Positions 42,413 through 51,939 of a stretch of 64,000 bases of DNA are shown in pieces. The first letter of the stretch is position 1, and each line of letters begins with the position of its first letter. The stretch is from the NCBI GenBank assembly GCA_002413785.1, contig DHXR01000034.1, forward strand, positions 24,559 to 88,558. The letters run 5' to 3'. The position numbers and the translations under genes were made by a program. The stretch comes from Mucilaginibacter sp. UBA5151. Lineage in GTDB: Bacteria; Bacteroidota; Bacteroidia; Sphingobacteriales; Sphingobacteriaceae. Under the pieces are notes generated by a model. That model was not told the origin of the DNA, made no database searches, and saw only the letters and a list, made by a program, of their open reading frames with translations.

Positions 42413-43624
42413 TTAAAAACGGGTACTTTGTGATTTTATATCAAAAGCATCCCTTAAACCAACAGTTACAAGGTTAAATGCATACACCAATAACATGATC
42501 GCCAGTCCGGGCATAATAGCAAGGAAGGCCGAATCCATCACAATATAGCCATAATGTTCTTTTATCATGCTGCCCCAGGTTGGCATCGGGGGCTGCGCCC
42601 CAAAACCCAAAAAGCTCAGCCCGGCTTCAAGTAATATAGCCGATGCAAAGTTTGAGGATGCCAGTACCAATATCGGGCCGATGATATTGGGCAAAATATG
42701 CCGGGTGATGATCCGGGTATTATTGAAACCGAGGGACCGGGCAGCTTCTACAAATTCCACTTGCTTTAAACTTAACACCTGGCCACGTACCAAACGCGCC
42801 ACTTCAACCCACATGGACAGGCCTACCGCGATGAATATTTGCCATAAACCTTTTCCTAATGCAAATGATATGGCAATTACCAGCAGCAATGCCGGCAAGG
42901 ACCAAAGAATATTCATCAGCCAGCTTAAAGCCGCATCGATCCATCCGCCAAAATAACCGGCGACAGCGCCAATAGTAACACCAAGGAGCATACTGATAAT
43001 TACCGACATTAAGCCGACAGCCAGGGAGATGCGGCTGCCCAATATCAGCCTGCTTAACATATCACGGCCGTAAATATCGGTACCGAGCCAAAAGGTTTTG
43101 TGAAAAATTTGTTCGTTGTAAATTTTATCGCGAAAGTGTTTATAGGTTTCGTCTCTTGCTAAAAATGTCCTGCAATTATTTGGTGCAAAGCAAAAGGTTA
43201 CGTTGCCATTTTTGTAAACAGTTTTTTGGCCGGTAATTACCTCGAAAATATTGTATGCCTTTTTCTCCGGTTTATCTTCGGCACCGATATATTCATCCAC
43301 ATAAACCGAATCTTTTACAAAACGGTACCCCGTAATGGGTATATCCCTGTAAAAGGATGGCTGCCCGAAAAGCATCTTCGTGAAAATATTAACCGTATCA
43401 ACCGGTTCGGTTTTGCGGAGGCGCAGCATCATAAATTCCGACCCCGGTTTTTTTATGCTCAGTTGTATGGTCATGTTATTGGCCATCGGCGTTGAATCGG
43501 GCATGATCAGATACCCCAAAATAGCAATAACTATAGTTATGATGATAAAAACCAATACCGCAACGGCAATTTTATTGCGTTTAAATATTTTCCAGATGCG
43601 TTGCGAGGGGCTGGGTTCGTTCAT
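42413..43624 (-). CDS. ABC transporter permease, OppC/DppC type
   Basis: 403 residues. An N-terminal membrane segment (AVLVFIIITIVIAILGYLIM) is followed by an unusually long periplasmic loop (about 60-190), then five helices with the EAA loop FVEAARSLGFNNTRIITRHI characteristic of peptide/nickel permeases. WLGTDIYGRDMLSRLILGSR before TM2 is the family hallmark. It would work with OppB, substrate-binding and ATPase subunits, none of which is in the window. Confidence 0.9.
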   Translation of the reverse strand: MNEPSPSQRIWKIFKRNKIAVAVLVFIIITIVIAILGYLIMPDSTPMANNMTIQLSIKKPGSEFMMLRLRKTEPVDTVNIFTKMLFGQPSFYRDIPITGYRFVKDSVYVDEYIGAEDKPEKKAYNIFEVITGQKTVYKNGNVTFCFAPNNCRTFLARDETYKHFRDKIYNEQIFHKTFWLGTDIYGRDMLSRLILGSRISLAVGLMSVIISMLLGVTIGAVAGYFGGWIDAALSWLMNILWSLPALLLVIAISFALGKGLWQIFIAVGLSMWVEVARLVRGQVLSLKQVEFVEAARSLGFNNTRIITRHILPNIIGPILVLASSNFASAILLEAGLSFLGFGAQPPMPTWGSMIKEHYGYIVMDSAFLAIMPGLAIMLLVYAFNLVTVGLRDAFDIKSQSTRF

Positions 43625-43716
43625 TAGTTCATTAGTTCATTGGTGTACTTCATTGATTCAATCATTGGTCTGCCTCATTTAATACTAATGAACCAATGAG
43701 CTAATGAACCAATGAA
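43621..43716. repeat. Hairpin spacer of TTCATTAG / TTCATTGG words
   Basis: Left arm TCATTAGTTCATTAGTTCAT then TGGTG, right arm AATGAACCAATGAGCTAATG then AACCAATGAAC. It pairs over about 35 bp, between the permease gene and the GT2 gene. Same words occur at 52058-52092 and 55020-55124. Confidence 0.75.
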
Positions 43717-43721
43717 CAAGT

Positions 43722-44852
43722 CTACCTCACCATCCTCCCTTTCCAGTGGTATTTGCCTTTGTTGCCTAACAGGCCTATATATACAAAATAGATTACATAT
43801 AAAGGGATGGAAATTGCGAGCAGCCAAAGTAATTTACGGCGTTTAAAAAATGTGGTAACCGGGAATAACAGGATCAGCTCCAGTACAAATATCAGCAAAA
43901 ACTGTATTGCGAACACCTTAAAAAAGTAGGCGTTAAAAAATCCGGCAACAAAGTTAAATAACAGCGAAACGTTAAAAAGCCATAACCCAACCACCAGGGC
44001 AACTATTTTTTTGTCTTTGTATTTTACTGATTTTGAGGCCCAGCGACGGCGTTGCTGTAAAAATGCTTTCAAATCGGCTTTGCCATGGGTAAATACAATG
44101 GCATCGTACAATTTTAAAAAACCTATCTGCCCGGGGAAACGTTCGGCAACTTTTTGCAGCAGCAATTCATCATCGCCCGAGGCCAGGTCGTCAATGCCGT
44201 TAAATCCGCCCACCTCATAAAACACATCTTTACGGTAAGCCAGGTTGGCACCATTGCAGGTGGAGGCCCGGTTGTTGCCAATAAACGCACCGCCGGTAGC
44301 AATAAGCGAGTAAAACTCTAAACTCTGCATCCGCTCAAACAAAGATTTTTCCTCAAAATAGCTTACCGGCGATGAGATCATCACCGGCTTTTCCATTTCA
44401 AAATAGCCAACCACGGTGGCAAGCCACTTTTTCCCCATGCGGCAATCGGCATCGGTTGCTACCATCAGGTCGCCGCCCGATAATTTTATGGCCTCGGCAA
44501 TAGCCTTTTTCTTGTAGGAATTTAAAGGCTTATCTTCATTCAGCTGCAAAAGCTGTACCCCCCTTTCGGCATAGCTGCTGATGATTGCCGGGGTGCGGTC
44601 GGTTGAGTGGTCGTCGACTATTATTATTTCGGTTAAATGTTTCGGATAATCCTGCGCTAAAATATCCTCAATGGTTAAATGTATCTTTTCTTCCTCGTTG
44701 CGGGCAGCAATAAGTACGGTTACTTTTGTTGTAAAGCCATCCGGCTTAATTTGAGGGTGTTTTAAAGCGCTCCATCCTTTTATAATGTAGATATTTACCA
44801 ACAGGAACAAGCCTGTAAGCAAGAACGATAATATACTAAGCAGTGCGATCAA
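43722..44852 (-). CDS. Family 2 glycosyltransferase, membrane bound
   Basis: 376 residues. GT-A fold: TVLIAARNEEEKIHLTIEDI, IIIVDDHSTDRTPAI, then the metal-binding ATDADCRMGKKW and the QQRRRWASKSVKY acceptor motif. It has an N-terminal membrane anchor and two or three C-terminal helices (LVVGLWLFNVSLLFNFVAGF; LLIFVLELILLFPVTTFF). It transfers sugars to a lipid or polymer at the membrane. Overlaps the upstream gene by 17 bp, so the two are translated together. Confidence 0.93.
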   Translation of the reverse strand: MIALLSILSFLLTGLFLLVNIYIIKGWSALKHPQIKPDGFTTKVTVLIAARNEEEKIHLTIEDILAQDYPKHLTEIIIVDDHSTDRTPAIISSYAERGVQLLQLNEDKPLNSYKKKAIAEAIKLSGGDLMVATDADCRMGKKWLATVVGYFEMEKPVMISSPVSYFEEKSLFERMQSLEFYSLIATGGAFIGNNRASTCNGANLAYRKDVFYEVGGFNGIDDLASGDDELLLQKVAERFPGQIGFLKLYDAIVFTHGKADLKAFLQQRRRWASKSVKYKDKKIVALVVGLWLFNVSLLFNFVAGFFNAYFFKVFAIQFLLIFVLELILLFPVTTFFKRRKLLWLLAISIPLYVIYFVYIGLLGNKGKYHWKGRMVR

Positions 44853-45810
44853 AGAATTTTAGTTTAAATACGAATACGGAGCCTAAAATAGCAGGAATAA
44901 TCAGGTTAATGATATAAATTAGAGAAACAGCTACACCAACTGAAACAGATTGATCGGTAACATATTTAAAAAGGATGCCGGCGGTAAGGCCGCGTACGCC
45001 AATATCAAGTATATCTAACGATGGTATAGCCGATTGTATAAAGAAAAAAACAAACATCAGCAGCGTTATTTGCAATACAGGTAATTGTGGTATAAGTAAG
45101 TGTATAACAAGATAATACTGAAATGTGAAAACAAAAAACCGCGCTATGCAAAACCACATGATACTTAAAAGCTCAGCTGCTTTGTATTTACCCATGATAT
45201 CAAAAAAACGATGGAATTTTTTGAGGAATTTAATCCTGTTAAGGAGCGATACCAGCCATTTTATATTGAAATAAAAAACAAGCATCAAACCCATAAACAG
45301 GAGCAACGCTACAGAAATAACCAGCTTGAGCCATGCATTAAGAGGGATAAAAGTATATAAAAACCAGATGGAGGCGCCCGATCCCAATACATTGGTGATA
45401 ACATTTTGCCCGAATGAGCCTACAGCCATGGCGAATACGCCGTGAATCCGCTTCCTTATTGGTAAAAACATTACCCGGCCGCCGTATTCGCCAATCCGGT
45501 TAGGGGTAAATACCGCCCAGTTTAAACCGCAAAACACTGATTCGATAGCCTTCCAGACCGACATAGGCGCCAATACCCTTGTTAAATGCAACCATTTAAA
45601 AGCTTCGAGTACCCAGTTGATTATCATTAAAAGCACAACCACCGACATGATAATCAGTACCTTATCGTAATTGATATGGGAGACCAGGACATGAAAATCG
45701 TGGATATTTCTACTATTTTTTAATATCCGGTAGTAAATAAACCAGAAAGCAAGCCCTAATATGGCAAGTTTAAACAGGTACGACAGTAATTTTTTAGTCC
45801 GGGCGATCAA
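44836..45810 (-). CDS. Lysylphosphatidylglycerol-synthase-TM/UPF0104-like integral membrane protein
   Basis: 324 residues with about eight hydrophobic segments. AVFTPNRIGEYGGRVMFLPI matches the conserved (T-A)-P-R-GE-(A/G) signature of this flippase-like family. SAIPSLDILDIGVRGLTAGI contains the second conserved block. Together with the overlapping GT2 gene it probably makes or moves a lipid-linked glycan across the membrane; the true substrate is unknown. Confidence 0.85.
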   Translation of the reverse strand: MIARTKKLLSYLFKLAILGLAFWFIYYRILKNSRNIHDFHVLVSHINYDKVLIIMSVVVLLMIINWVLEAFKWLHLTRVLAPMSVWKAIESVFCGLNWAVFTPNRIGEYGGRVMFLPIRKRIHGVFAMAVGSFGQNVITNVLGSGASIWFLYTFIPLNAWLKLVISVALLLFMGLMLVFYFNIKWLVSLLNRIKFLKKFHRFFDIMGKYKAAELLSIMWFCIARFFVFTFQYYLVIHLLIPQLPVLQITLLMFVFFFIQSAIPSLDILDIGVRGLTAGILFKYVTDQSVSVGVAVSLIYIINLIIPAILGSVFVFKLKFFDRTA

Positions 45811-45839
45811 AAGCGGAATGTTTTTACAATGTTACGGGA

Positions 45840-45960
45840 ATGATTTCGGATTTCGGATTTTCAATTTCGGATTTGTTTTAAATGTGGAATTATTTGATTT
45901 CGGATTTGCTTTTATTCCCAATCAGTTAATTCCGAAATTGAAAATCCGAAATCCGAAATT
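45840..45960. repeat. Hairpin spacer of GATTTCGGATTTCGG words
   Basis: Left arm TGATTTCGGATTTCGGATTT then TCAATTTCGG; right arm TTAATTCCGAAATTGAAAAT then CCGAAATCCGAAATT, with GATTTCGGATTTGC between. The two arms are reverse complements over about 35 bp. Located between the flippase-like gene and the dienelactone hydrolase gene. Confidence 0.75.
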
Positions 45961-45962
45961 CT

Positions 45963-46808
45963 TCACCTCAGCCTTCGTTTTAAAAATTCAATGGTGTTAG
46001 CGTAAGCATCTTTCGTTGCATCGCTGTTATAGATCGGGTTGCTTGGGTTGGCGAACCCATGATCGGCATCGTACTGGTGCAGGTACAACTTTTTGCCTGC
46101 GGCCTTCATATCCGAAGCAAATTTGCCTACTACTTTTGGGTTGATCCATTGGTCCTTATTAGCGAAATTCCCTAATACATTGCAATGCAAAGTTTTCAGC
46201 TTGCTTATATCATGCTCGGGCATGCCATAATACATTACACAGGCCGCGGCCTGTTTGCCGGCCAGCAAACTGGTTTGCAAACTCCAGCCGCCACCAAAGC
46301 ACCAGCCGATAGTTGCGATATGCGCCTTCGGGCCAATATATGCTATGGCGCCATTGATGATAGCAATCGCCCTGTCATCTTTTACAGCCTGCATGTATTT
46401 CCCGGCATCGTCGCGGTTAGTGGCAACTTTGCCGTCGTAGAGGTCGAGGTCGATCACATTGACATTACCCAGGGCTGTATAAATTTTCCCCGACTCCTGT
46501 TTTACAAAATCGTTTAGGCCCCACCATTCATGTATCACCAAAAGGTAATTGTTGGTTTGGTTTTTGGCCGGGAAAAGGTAGGCGTTGGCTTCTTTGCCAT
46601 CGGCAGTTTTGTAGCTGATCGCTTTGCCTATGCTGCTTTGAAAATGCATTTTCAAAGGATTTTTATGCGCCATCCTGAAATCTTTGCTGGAAGCCAGCAT
46701 AGCAAACTGCTGCGTGGCCGACGGGCTGCTGCAGCATACCGCTTTGCTTTGACTAAATGCGATTGCGCTGCAAAAAACAAGCAGGGTTAAGAGTAAAAAC
46801 TTCTTCAT
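45963..46808 (-). CDS. Secreted dienelactone hydrolase family protein
   Basis: 281 residues with a signal peptide (LLLTLLVFCSAIAFSQSK, cleavage near residue 20). The catalytic Cys is in IATIGWCFGGGWSLQTS, the His in DADHGFANPSNP, and LVIHEWWGLNDFV carries the conserved oxyanion-side motif. It is an alpha/beta hydrolase acting in the periplasm, possibly on lactones or esters. It stands alone. Confidence 0.92.
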   Translation of the reverse strand: MKKFLLLTLLVFCSAIAFSQSKAVCCSSPSATQQFAMLASSKDFRMAHKNPLKMHFQSSIGKAISYKTADGKEANAYLFPAKNQTNNYLLVIHEWWGLNDFVKQESGKIYTALGNVNVIDLDLYDGKVATNRDDAGKYMQAVKDDRAIAIINGAIAYIGPKAHIATIGWCFGGGWSLQTSLLAGKQAAACVMYYGMPEHDISKLKTLHCNVLGNFANKDQWINPKVVGKFASDMKAAGKKLYLHQYDADHGFANPSNPIYNSDATKDAYANTIEFLKRRLR

Positions 46809-46954
46809 TGTGATATATTTTGATTTAATTGTAAATTCCTATTAACAAATGGTTGAACAACCAATATTAGGATATTTTTGTTTCAAAATAATGATTTAAT
46901 CTGTTTTTTGCTTAAATTTAACGCTGTGGAATACAATCCTTAATCCATATCACA

Positions 46955-47812
46955 ATGATCAAAAAAATAATCTTTGCGCTTATCCTCCTGAGTTCCTTCA
47001 CCCGAACATTTGCTCAGCATGAACGACTGGACCAAATTACTGATAGTATTACCAATGAGGGCAAAGCATTATACCGTTCTGAATGGGCATCATGGTACGG
47101 CACCGATATTTTTGTAGCGAAATGCCCGGACAAAAAACCTCTTTCGGGTGGGTATTTTTCTTACGAAACCAACGACGGGCTTACTAATATTTTCTTTTCC
47201 AAAGGAGATGACCCTGTTGTTATCGCTTCCATTTCGTTCGGAAAAGATTTTAATGCAAACAATTACAGGCTGGACACCATTCAAAGGAAGTTTACAGAAA
47301 CCGAACACGATTATTATGCGATAAGGATGACTGCGCTAAAAAGAGCGCTAAGTGACACAACCTTCAAGCATTTTAATAATACCGGCATTAACGTCGTTCC
47401 ATTAATTGAACAGGAAGTTAAAAAAGTTTATGTTCTGACCAGTCCACATGCAAATGGTGTAGTTATCTTTGGAAATGATTATTTAATAAATTTCGATAGC
47501 AAGAATGAGATTACATCGATCAAAACGCTGCATAAAAATATAATTCCAATTTATACAAAGGCTGACAGCGGTAAAACTGTGGCCGCTACAATGCATTCGC
47601 ATTTACCGGAAACCGGGGATTTTATAACTGCGACTGATATTTGCACCCTGATGTTATATGAGAAATTTACAACCTGGAGTACCCATTATGTGCTTTCGAA
47701 AAATTATGTATCAATATGGGATTGCAAAAAGAACGACTTAATAATTCTTACAATGGAAGCATGGAAAAGGATAACGGATGATCAAAAAACGCGGCATCCA
47801 AATAAAGAATAA
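46955..47812 (+). CDS. Secreted protein, unknown, with a JAB-like HxH...D motif
   Basis: 285 residues with a signal peptide (ILLSSFTRTFAQ, residue 21). In the C-terminal third AATMHSHLPETGDFITATDI has the pattern H-x-H-(8)-T-(2)-D, similar to the metal motif of JAB/MPN and DUF4329 proteins, in which the spacer is one residue shorter. VVPLIEQEVKKVYVLTSPHA would provide an upstream Glu. The N-terminal half is not recognised. A -7-like TATTTTTG lies 75 bp before the start. Function unknown. Confidence 0.5.
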   Translation: MIKKIIFALILLSSFTRTFAQHERLDQITDSITNEGKALYRSEWASWYGTDIFVAKCPDKKPLSGGYFSYETNDGLTNIFFSKGDDPVVIASISFGKDFNANNYRLDTIQRKFTETEHDYYAIRMTALKRALSDTTFKHFNNTGINVVPLIEQEVKKVYVLTSPHANGVVIFGNDYLINFDSKNEITSIKTLHKNIIPIYTKADSGKTVAATMHSHLPETGDFITATDICTLMLYEKFTTWSTHYVLSKNYVSIWDCKKNDLIILTMEAWKRITDDQKTRHPNKE

Positions 47813-47828
47813 CAATATCTGTCCGCAT

Positions 47829-48160
47829 TGTCTTGAACCATGATTCATAGGATTTTAGGATGGCCTTGATTATTGCAATCAGGAAATCCTAAAATCAGGC
47901 GAATCCAGGGCAGACGCATTAAAATAATTGGTTACAGTCATGACTTCTAAGCAAATTCATAGGTGACTCCGATGGAGTCTCTCAGGTTTATTGCAAATTT
48001 TCTATAAACAGGTGGCTCCTCCGGAGCAATTTATTCTTTTAACTGATGGTTTTAACTCCCTTGGGAGTATCCTGTTTATAGAAAACCCTAAAACCGTGTG
48101 TTCAGGCTCCATAGGGGCCTCCTTTTAATGCGTCTGCCCTGAGCGAATCAAGGTTCAGAT
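47829..48160. repeat. Nested inverted repeats interrupting a TCTGAACC palindrome
   Basis: The outer ends GTCTTGAACCATGATTC and GAATCAAGGTTCAGAT belong to the TCTGAACC family. Inside are GGGCAGACGCATTAAAA (47908-47924) and its reverse complement (48123-48139), then TTTTCTATAAACAGG (47998-48012) and its reverse complement (48071-48085). Between these are four short palindromes of the type nnCTCC-n-GGAGnn (GACTCCGATGGAGTC, GGCTCCTCCGGAGC, ACTCCCTTGGGAGT, GGCTCCATAGGGGCC). No coding. Confidence 0.75.
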
Positions 48161-48193
48161 AATAATCCCAAAACTAAATCATACCTTTATCGC

Positions 48194-48859
48194 ATGGACC
48201 CCGAATTTATCACCTATCAAAAATTTAACGATCCCGCTTTGGCAAATGACCTTGCTGAATTATTGGCCGGAAACCATATAGAATACCAGGTAGAGGAAGC
48301 AACCTCCGGCTTTGACGCTTCAATGGTTATGAGCAACGCACCTGTTGATTATGCGGTAAAAATACAAAGTGAGGACTTTGAAAAGGTAAACCAGCTGTTG
48401 AAAGAAAGTGAGCGCAGGGATGTTGAAGCAATAGGGAAGGATTATTACCTGTTTGCTTTTACCGATGATGAACTGATGGAAGTAGTTACCAAAGCAGATG
48501 AATGGAGCTCTTTTGACGTGGTTCTTGCCCGTAAACTGCTTGCCGAAAGAGGTAAAAGCATAAGCGACGAAGAAATATCGAAAATACATGAATCCCGGAT
48601 TGTTGAGCTAAAAGAGCCCGAACCGCCGCAAGCACTTTGGATAATTGTTGGCTATATACTTGCCTTTGGTGGCGGCGTATTAGGTCTTTTTATTGGCTGG
48701 CACTTGTCAACGTACAAAAAAACACTGCCGGATGGTGAAAGGGTTTATGGATATACGGAAAATGACAGAAAGCATGGCAAAAGGATATTTTTTTTATCAT
48801 TTATTGGTTTGGCGATAGCATTTGCCGTTAAATTGTCACCGGTGTTCGAAAGCAACTGA
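48194..48859 (+). CDS. Membrane protein with N-terminal DUF2007-like domain
   Basis: 221 residues. The N-terminal 70 residues (YQKFNDPALANDLAELLAGN, IEYQVEEA) look like a small alpha/beta DUF2007-type module, from memory. Residues 80-140 are helical. The C-terminal part has two membrane segments: LWIIVGYILAFGGGVLGLFI and IFFLSFIGLAIAFAVKL, with a basic NDRKHGKR between. Function unknown. Confidence 0.6.
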   Translation: MDPEFITYQKFNDPALANDLAELLAGNHIEYQVEEATSGFDASMVMSNAPVDYAVKIQSEDFEKVNQLLKESERRDVEAIGKDYYLFAFTDDELMEVVTKADEWSSFDVVLARKLLAERGKSISDEEISKIHESRIVELKEPEPPQALWIIVGYILAFGGGVLGLFIGWHLSTYKKTLPDGERVYGYTENDRKHGKRIFFLSFIGLAIAFAVKLSPVFESN

Positions 48860-48876
48860 CTTTTTTGATGAGGAAA

Positions 48877-48907
48877 GACTTCCGAAGTTTTGAAAACTTC
48901 GGAAGTC
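48877..48907. repeat. 31-bp palindrome, second copy
   Basis: GACTTCCGAAGTTTTGAAAACTTCGGAAGTC, perfect arms of 15 bp. See 15272-15302. Confidence 0.85.
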
Positions 48908-48927
48908 TGTTAGCTCTAACCAACATG

Positions 48928-49016
48928 TCATTGCGAGCAAAGCGTGGCAATCGCGAACTATGCATATTCGCCCGGCAAAGTTCGCGATTGCTTCGTCGTT
49001 CCTCCTCGCAATGACA
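48928..49016. repeat. GTCATTGCGAG hairpin repeat
   Basis: TGTCATTGCGAGCAAAGCGT then GGCAATCGCGAACT at the left, AGTTCGCGATTGCTTCGTCG then CCTCGCAATGACA at the right. A long hairpin of a type widespread in Bacteroidota genomes (from memory). Related ends occur at 56312-56483 (TGTCATTTCGACGAGGAACG ... CGAAATGACA). It lies between convergent genes. Confidence 0.75.
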
Positions 49017-49038
49017 ATTTTTTATAAACTTTAACCCT

Positions 49039-51939
49039 CTACCCTAAAATCTCCTTTATATCCTCCACCGAAAGCGACTTAATAAAGCTCTCCTCTGTAG
49101 TGATGAGCGCGCGGGCTACGCTGAGTTTGCGTTGCTGCAGGGCCAGGATCTTTTCTTCAACGGAATCTTTGGTGATGAACTTATAGATGAACACGTTTTT
49201 GGTTTGACCAATGCGGTGCGTACGGTCGATGGCCTGCTGCTCAACAGCGGGGTTCCACCAGGGGTCGAGGATGAAAACGTAGTCGGCTTCGGTTAAATTG
49301 AGGCCCACGCCGCCGGCTTTTATTGAAATAAGGAACACCCTTGTTTTTTCATCTTCCTGGAACTGTTTTACCACATCGCCGCGGTTTTGGGTGCTGCCAT
49401 CCAGATAGACATAAGGGATTTTTTCGTTATCGAAATATTCCCTGTAAATATTCAGTTGTTTTACAAACTGCGAAAATATCAGCACCTTATGCCCGCCTTC
49501 CAGCACGTTGGAAAGCGTATGTACCACGTTTTCAAACTTACCCGAATCGCCTTCATAATCGTCGTCGATCATAAGGGGATGATTGGCAATTTGCCGCAGT
49601 TTTATCAGGCCTTGTAACACATGGATCTGTTTTTGGGCAAAAGTGCCGTCTTCCAGGCTTTTCAGCAATTCGTTGCGATATTCTGATTTCACTTTTTCAT
49701 AAACGGAAGACTGTTCCTCGCTCATCTGGCAGTAAAACAGGTTCTCGGTTTTCGGCGGGAGCTCCGGCGCCACCTGTTCCTTTGTGCGGCGTAATACAAA
49801 AGGCTTTATCATGGCCTGCAATTTACGGGCCTTTTCTTCGTCATGCTTCTTTTCAATCGGGACAACAAACTCATTCTGGAAATAATTCTGTATCCCAAGC
49901 AGGCCCGGGTTAATAAAGGTCATTTGTGTCCAAAGGTCGTTTACCGAATTTTCGACCGGCGTACCGCTCAGGATCAGTTTAAAGCGCGATTTTAATTCCC
50001 TTACCGCCTGGAATGATTTTGAAGACGCGTTTTTGATGTTCTGGCTCTCATCTAAAATCACATAATCAAAAAAGTAGGTGCACAGCATCTCAATATCTAT
50101 GCGGCTGATGCCATAGGTGGTAATCACCACATCATAATTGGCAAATACCTCCGGCGTTCGGTAGCGCAGCGTACCGGTATGCACCATCATCTTTAGCTTA
50201 GGCGCGAACTTTTTAGCCTCATTGAGCCAGTTATAGATCAATGAGGTGGGCATAATGATCAGCGAGGTGGCTTTGCTGCATGTTGCTTCGGTATCTTCCT
50301 TATGTTTTTGCAGCAAGGCCAGGGTTTGTATGGTTTTACCCAAGCCCATGTCATCGGCCAGACAGCCACCAAAGCGGTATTCTTTTAAAAAATGGAACCA
50401 GTTATAGCCCGCCTTTTGATAGGGCCTTAAATGCCCGGAAAAGTGCAGCGGCATGGCAATGTCTTCCAGTTCCTCAAAATCTGTCAGCTTTTGCAGTTTG
50501 CGGTCCATGGTAACGCTGGCCATTTCGCCTTCGGCCAGATCGTTCAGCAGGCCTATATGCTGCCGCTTCAGTTTAAGGTGATTCCCGCCGTCGGCAAAAT
50601 GCAGCAGGTTGCCGTATTGTGAAAACCATTTTTCGGGGATTACCGCTATCTCGCCAGAAGGCAGTACAAATTCCTTTATGTGATTAAGGATGTGATTTTT
50701 CAGCTGTATAAAGGGGATCTTGTACGACCCGAAATAAACAATGGCATTAATATCAAACCAATCGTTACTCTCTTTAACCTCCAGGTCTATTTTGCTGTTG
50801 CCGAATACATAGCGTTTTTTTCCGTGCTGGTCGGGTTGTTCAATTTCAAACCCTTCAGCGGCCAGTTCATCAAAATGCTGGTTTATCCACTCAAATATCG
50901 AAAACGAATGGTCGGCGTCTTCTTCGGGCAGGTCAACTTCCAGGTTTTTAAATAAAGATGAAGCCGTTTTTAACCCCATGGCCTCCAGCTGGTGAAATTT
51001 ATTTTTCTCCCATAAAACAGACCTTTTTATACGGTGAAAAGTATAATTATCCCCATCGCGTTCCATACGTACCGAAATATGCCGTTCGTCGCCGTAGGAA
51101 AATAAATAGCCCGCGTATTTAAAACACAATTGCAGCTGCGAGGTACCTCCTTCTATATAAATGGGTTTTAAAACCGGGCGCGCATCATGCTTTTCGGTAT
51201 TGATGGTAAAGCCTTCGGCATAAACATGGTGCTTTTCGATCAGCGGCGCAACGAATTTTTCGAAATATGATTGCTCCGAAGAGCGTGGAATGGCAATGTA
51301 GCGCTTGTTAAGAAAAGGGACCAGTTTTTTGCCTTCAATCTCCTTTTCAAAATAATAAAGGGTATCATCCAGCAGCATCCATGCGGGGTGGTTGCAAATG
51401 ATCTCAGCATTTTTAAACATAAACTCAATGCGCATGCCCTGGTACTTGATTGTCGGAAAATACCTGATCTCCTCATCATCGCGCCTGAAATGGAACAGTA
51501 CGGTGGCAACTTCAGTAGCCATTTGCAGTTTACGTGCAGCAGGGTAACCATCCTTACTCATCAGGTAAAGCTGTTTGTTTGCCAGCAGGCCTAAAGCCTC
51601 GCCCATGCGCTTTTCTATTTTTGGCCTGATAGTATCAAAAAGCTGTTCGTTAAATATTTTGGTAAAAAACTCAAAAGGCCTTATTTGTTTCTTATGGAAC
51701 TTTTTAATAACATTCCCCTGCTCCATTTCTTCCAGTATCTTCACCAGTTTAATGTCGGTTTCATCAAGATAAGGCAAAAACTCTTTAGCTGTATTTGAAA
51801 ATAAGCGCTGGTGGGTTAATGAGAATTCGCCGTTGGGATTAAGTTGAACAATGTGAGGCTCAATTACATACGACAAGTACTCGTGCCGGGCAATGGCATA
51901 AATTATCTGGCAGGGTTTTGTACTATCGACACGTAACAT
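49039..51939 (-). CDS. SNF2-family DEAD/DEAH helicase-like ATPase
   Basis: 966 residues. The N-terminal half (about 1-450) is the region found in bacterial SNF2 proteins of this class and is not assigned in detail. Helicase core: GGCLADDMGLGKTIQTLALL (Walker A), YVILDESQNIKNASSKSF (DE-Q box), ILSGTPVENSVNDLW, then in domain 2 VFLISIKAGGVGLNLTEADY and AIDRTHRIGQTKNVFIYKF. It uses ATP to remodel or translocate on DNA, possibly for RNA polymerase recycling (RapA-like). Monocistronic. Confidence 0.94.
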   Translation of the reverse strand: MLRVDSTKPCQIIYAIARHEYLSYVIEPHIVQLNPNGEFSLTHQRLFSNTAKEFLPYLDETDIKLVKILEEMEQGNVIKKFHKKQIRPFEFFTKIFNEQLFDTIRPKIEKRMGEALGLLANKQLYLMSKDGYPAARKLQMATEVATVLFHFRRDDEEIRYFPTIKYQGMRIEFMFKNAEIICNHPAWMLLDDTLYYFEKEIEGKKLVPFLNKRYIAIPRSSEQSYFEKFVAPLIEKHHVYAEGFTINTEKHDARPVLKPIYIEGGTSQLQLCFKYAGYLFSYGDERHISVRMERDGDNYTFHRIKRSVLWEKNKFHQLEAMGLKTASSLFKNLEVDLPEEDADHSFSIFEWINQHFDELAAEGFEIEQPDQHGKKRYVFGNSKIDLEVKESNDWFDINAIVYFGSYKIPFIQLKNHILNHIKEFVLPSGEIAVIPEKWFSQYGNLLHFADGGNHLKLKRQHIGLLNDLAEGEMASVTMDRKLQKLTDFEELEDIAMPLHFSGHLRPYQKAGYNWFHFLKEYRFGGCLADDMGLGKTIQTLALLQKHKEDTEATCSKATSLIIMPTSLIYNWLNEAKKFAPKLKMMVHTGTLRYRTPEVFANYDVVITTYGISRIDIEMLCTYFFDYVILDESQNIKNASSKSFQAVRELKSRFKLILSGTPVENSVNDLWTQMTFINPGLLGIQNYFQNEFVVPIEKKHDEEKARKLQAMIKPFVLRRTKEQVAPELPPKTENLFYCQMSEEQSSVYEKVKSEYRNELLKSLEDGTFAQKQIHVLQGLIKLRQIANHPLMIDDDYEGDSGKFENVVHTLSNVLEGGHKVLIFSQFVKQLNIYREYFDNEKIPYVYLDGSTQNRGDVVKQFQEDEKTRVFLISIKAGGVGLNLTEADYVFILDPWWNPAVEQQAIDRTHRIGQTKNVFIYKFITKDSVEEKILALQQRKLSVARALITTEESFIKSLSVEDIKEILG

